The notes beneath the pieces were generated by a model. It was not told the DNA's origin and made no database searches. It saw nothing but the letters and a program-made list of their open reading frames with translations. This document shows, one piece after another, positions 30,357-31,949 of a stretch of 31,949 nt of DNA. This DNA is from JAVMKJ01 sp031732875. Lineage in GTDB: Bacteria > Pseudomonadota > Gammaproteobacteria > Competibacterales > Competibacteraceae. The stretch covers positions 1 through 31,949 of the forward strand of contig JAVMKL010000105.1 of assembly GCA_031732875.1 (NCBI GenBank), given 5' to 3'. The position numbers were made by a program, and so were the translations under genes. Position 1 is the first letter of the stretch, and the number at the start of each line of letters is the position of its first letter.

Positions 30357-31949
30357 ATGAACAAAAAGAATCTCAGCGAACGCGACATCTGCACCCGATT
30401 CATCACTCCCGCACTCGTCGGAGCTGGATGGGAACACCGTCAATTTCGCGAAGAGGTCAAGCTAACCGACGGACGGGTCATCGTTCGCGGCAAGCTGGCG
30501 TCTCGCCTGCGGAACCCGGCGGTTAAAGGCGGCCCAAAACGAGCAGACTATGTTCTGTACGCCAAAGGCAGTATCCCTATCGCCGTCATCGAAGCCAAGC
30601 GGAACATCTACACGGTCGGTCACGGTATGCAACAGGCGCTCGACTACGCGGAAATGCTTGATGCCCCCATCGCTATCAGTTCCAACGGCGACAGTTTTCT
30701 GCTGCATGATCGCACCGGAATCACCCGGCCGACCGAGCGCGAACTCGCTCTCGAAGACTTCCCCACCCACGATGAACTCTGGGCCGTTTACCAGCAATGG
30801 AAGGGTATCGAGTCAGAACCGCAGAAAAAACTCGTCTCTCAGCCCTATCACACGGACGGTAGCGGCAAGGAGCCCCGCTACTACCAGCGCGTCGCGATCA
30901 ACCGCACTCTGGAAGCCATCGCCAAGGGCCAGCGGCGTATCCTGTTGGTCATGGCCACGGGCACCGGCAAGACCTACACGGCCTTTCAGATCATCTGGCG
31001 ACTGTGGAAGGCCAAGGAAAAGAAACGCATCCTCTTTCTCGCCGACCGCAATATCCTCATCGACCAGACCATTCAGCAGGACTTCGCCCCTTTCGGCGAG
31101 GTGATGCACAAGATCACCGACCGCACCGTCAAGAAGAACTACGAGATCTATCTCTGCCTCTACCAGGCCGTCACCGGCGCGGAAGAATGGAAGCAGATCT
31201 ACCGACAGTTCCCCGCCGACTTTTTCGACCTGGTCGTCATCGACGAGTGCCACCGGGGCAGCGCCGCCGATGATTCAGCGTGGCGGGAAGTACTGGACTA
31301 TTTCGCGGACGCCACGCACCTCGGCATGACGGCCACGCCCAAGGAAAAGAAACCCGAACCGGGCGAAACCCGGATCAAGGACCCGGAGTTCAACCTCAAA
31401 TACTTCGGTAATCCCATCTACATCTATTCGTTGAAGCAGGGCATCGAAGACGGTTTCCTAGCCCCCTACAAGGTCATCCGCGTTGTCACCGACGTCGACG
31501 CCCTTGGTTACACCCCGGAAAAAGGCAAAACCGACAGGGACGGCCAGCGTGTCGAACAGCGCCAGTACAACACCCAGGACTTCGACCGCCATCTCATTCT
31601 CACCCAGCGCACCGAACAGGTCGCCCAGCGGGTTTGGGAATATCTCAAAGCCACCGACCCGATGGCCAAGACGATTGTCTTTTGCGACGACCAGCCCCAC
31701 GCCGAGCGCATGCGCCAGGAACTGGTCAAGCTGATTCCCGAAGCCGCGAGCAACCGCCACTATGTGGTTCGCATCACCGGCGATGACCAGGAAGGCAAGG
31801 CGCTGCTATCCTACTTCATCGACAACGACGAGCCTTACCCGGTCATCGCCACCACGTCCAAGCTGTTATCGACCGGCGTCGACGCCAAGACCTGCAGGCT
31901 GATCGTGCTTGACCAGACCATCATCTCGATTAATCAATTCAAACAGATC
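30357..31949 (+). CDS. hsdR: Type I restriction enzyme HsdR (R subunit), 5' part
   Basis: 531 codons are visible and the frame is open to the window end; full R subunits of this class are about 800-1000 residues. The N-terminal nuclease shows the PD-(D/E)xK pattern, KRADYVLY followed by IAVIEAKRN. The SF2 translocase has Walker A ATGTGKTYTA, DECHRGS (DEAD-type) and GMTATP; motif-VI regions are still to come (TTSKLLSTGVDAKTCRLIVLD is reached). The sequence resembles the EcoEI-like R family (RIIVRGK-type segment VIVRGKLASR). The ATG at 30357 gives MNKKNLSERDICTRFITPAL; the ribosome-binding site is weak. HsdM and HsdS partners should be outside the window. It would cut and translocate unmethylated foreign DNA. 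Confidence 0.93.
   Translation, partial: MNKKNLSERDICTRFITPALVGAGWEHRQFREEVKLTDGRVIVRGKLASRLRNPAVKGGPKRADYVLYAKGSIPIAVIEAKRNIYTVGHGMQQALDYAEMLDAPIAISSNGDSFLLHDRTGITRPTERELALEDFPTHDELWAVYQQWKGIESEPQKKLVSQPYHTDGSGKEPRYYQRVAINRTLEAIAKGQRRILLVMATGTGKTYTAFQIIWRLWKAKEKKRILFLADRNILIDQTIQQDFAPFGEVMHKITDRTVKKNYEIYLCLYQAVTGAEEWKQIYRQFPADFFDLVVIDECHRGSAADDSAWREVLDYFADATHLGMTATPKEKKPEPGETRIKDPEFNLKYFGNPIYIYSLKQGIEDGFLAPYKVIRVVTDVDALGYTPEKGKTDRDGQRVEQRQYNTQDFDRHLILTQRTEQVAQRVWEYLKATDPMAKTIVFCDDQPHAERMRQELVKLIPEAASNRHYVVRITGDDQEGKALLSYFIDNDEPYPVIATTSKLLSTGVDAKTCRLIVLDQTIISINQFKQI

Overview
The window is high-GC DNA with dense, often overlapping genes. It looks like an environmental gammaproteobacterium: OprM-type outer-membrane factor, HAE-1 RND pump, KdpFABC, YjjP/YjjB exporter, many PAS/GGDEF/EAL sensors and an ScpB-type methylmalonyl-CoA decarboxylase. 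A Competibacter-like lineage is only a guess. No rRNA, tRNA, CRISPR array, intact insertion sequence or prophage was seen.

Layout. 1-1.63 kb (minus): start of a kdp operon, with kdpA cut by the window edge, kdpF, and two further single-helix micro-genes in front. 1.8-3.0 kb (plus): zinc-ribbon membrane protein. 3.0-3.15 kb: a small MITE-like inverted repeat. 3.2-9.1 kb (minus): an SSS-family transporter overlapping a CHASE4-PAS-GGDEF-EAL protein. 9.25-10.1 kb (plus): fluoride riboswitch, crcB/fluC and a DUF190 gene. 10.2-12.5 kb (minus): a DUF4105 outer-membrane-type protein and a DUF3015 lipoprotein.

12.6-14.7 kb (plus): a GrrM-like radical SAM/SPASM maturase, then a Tat-like precursor whose core is fifteen W-x-N motifs. 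This is the likeliest unusual system here: a cyclophane (triceptide-type) RiPP. A second precursor with nearly the same leader and six W-x-N motifs lies 11 kb away at 25.3 kb, behind an NTF2-fold protein and without its own maturase. 14.8-15.6 kb (minus): scpB, between two related AATATTCC inverted repeats. 15.8-24.5 kb (minus): a contiguous operon of MFP, RND pump, OMF and hybrid histidine kinase.

24.7-30.0 kb: small-gene neighbourhood of NTF2-like protein, precursor 2, SpoIIAA-like protein, YjjB/YjjP exporter (minus), DUF4239 protein, DUF2092 lipoprotein and a glycine-rich secreted protein. 30.0-31.9 kb: strong hairpin, a frameshifted remnant of an MntA-like nucleotidyltransferase antitoxin, and the 5' part of a type I restriction HsdR gene running off the end.

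All identifications are by eye from sequence motifs; no database search was run.
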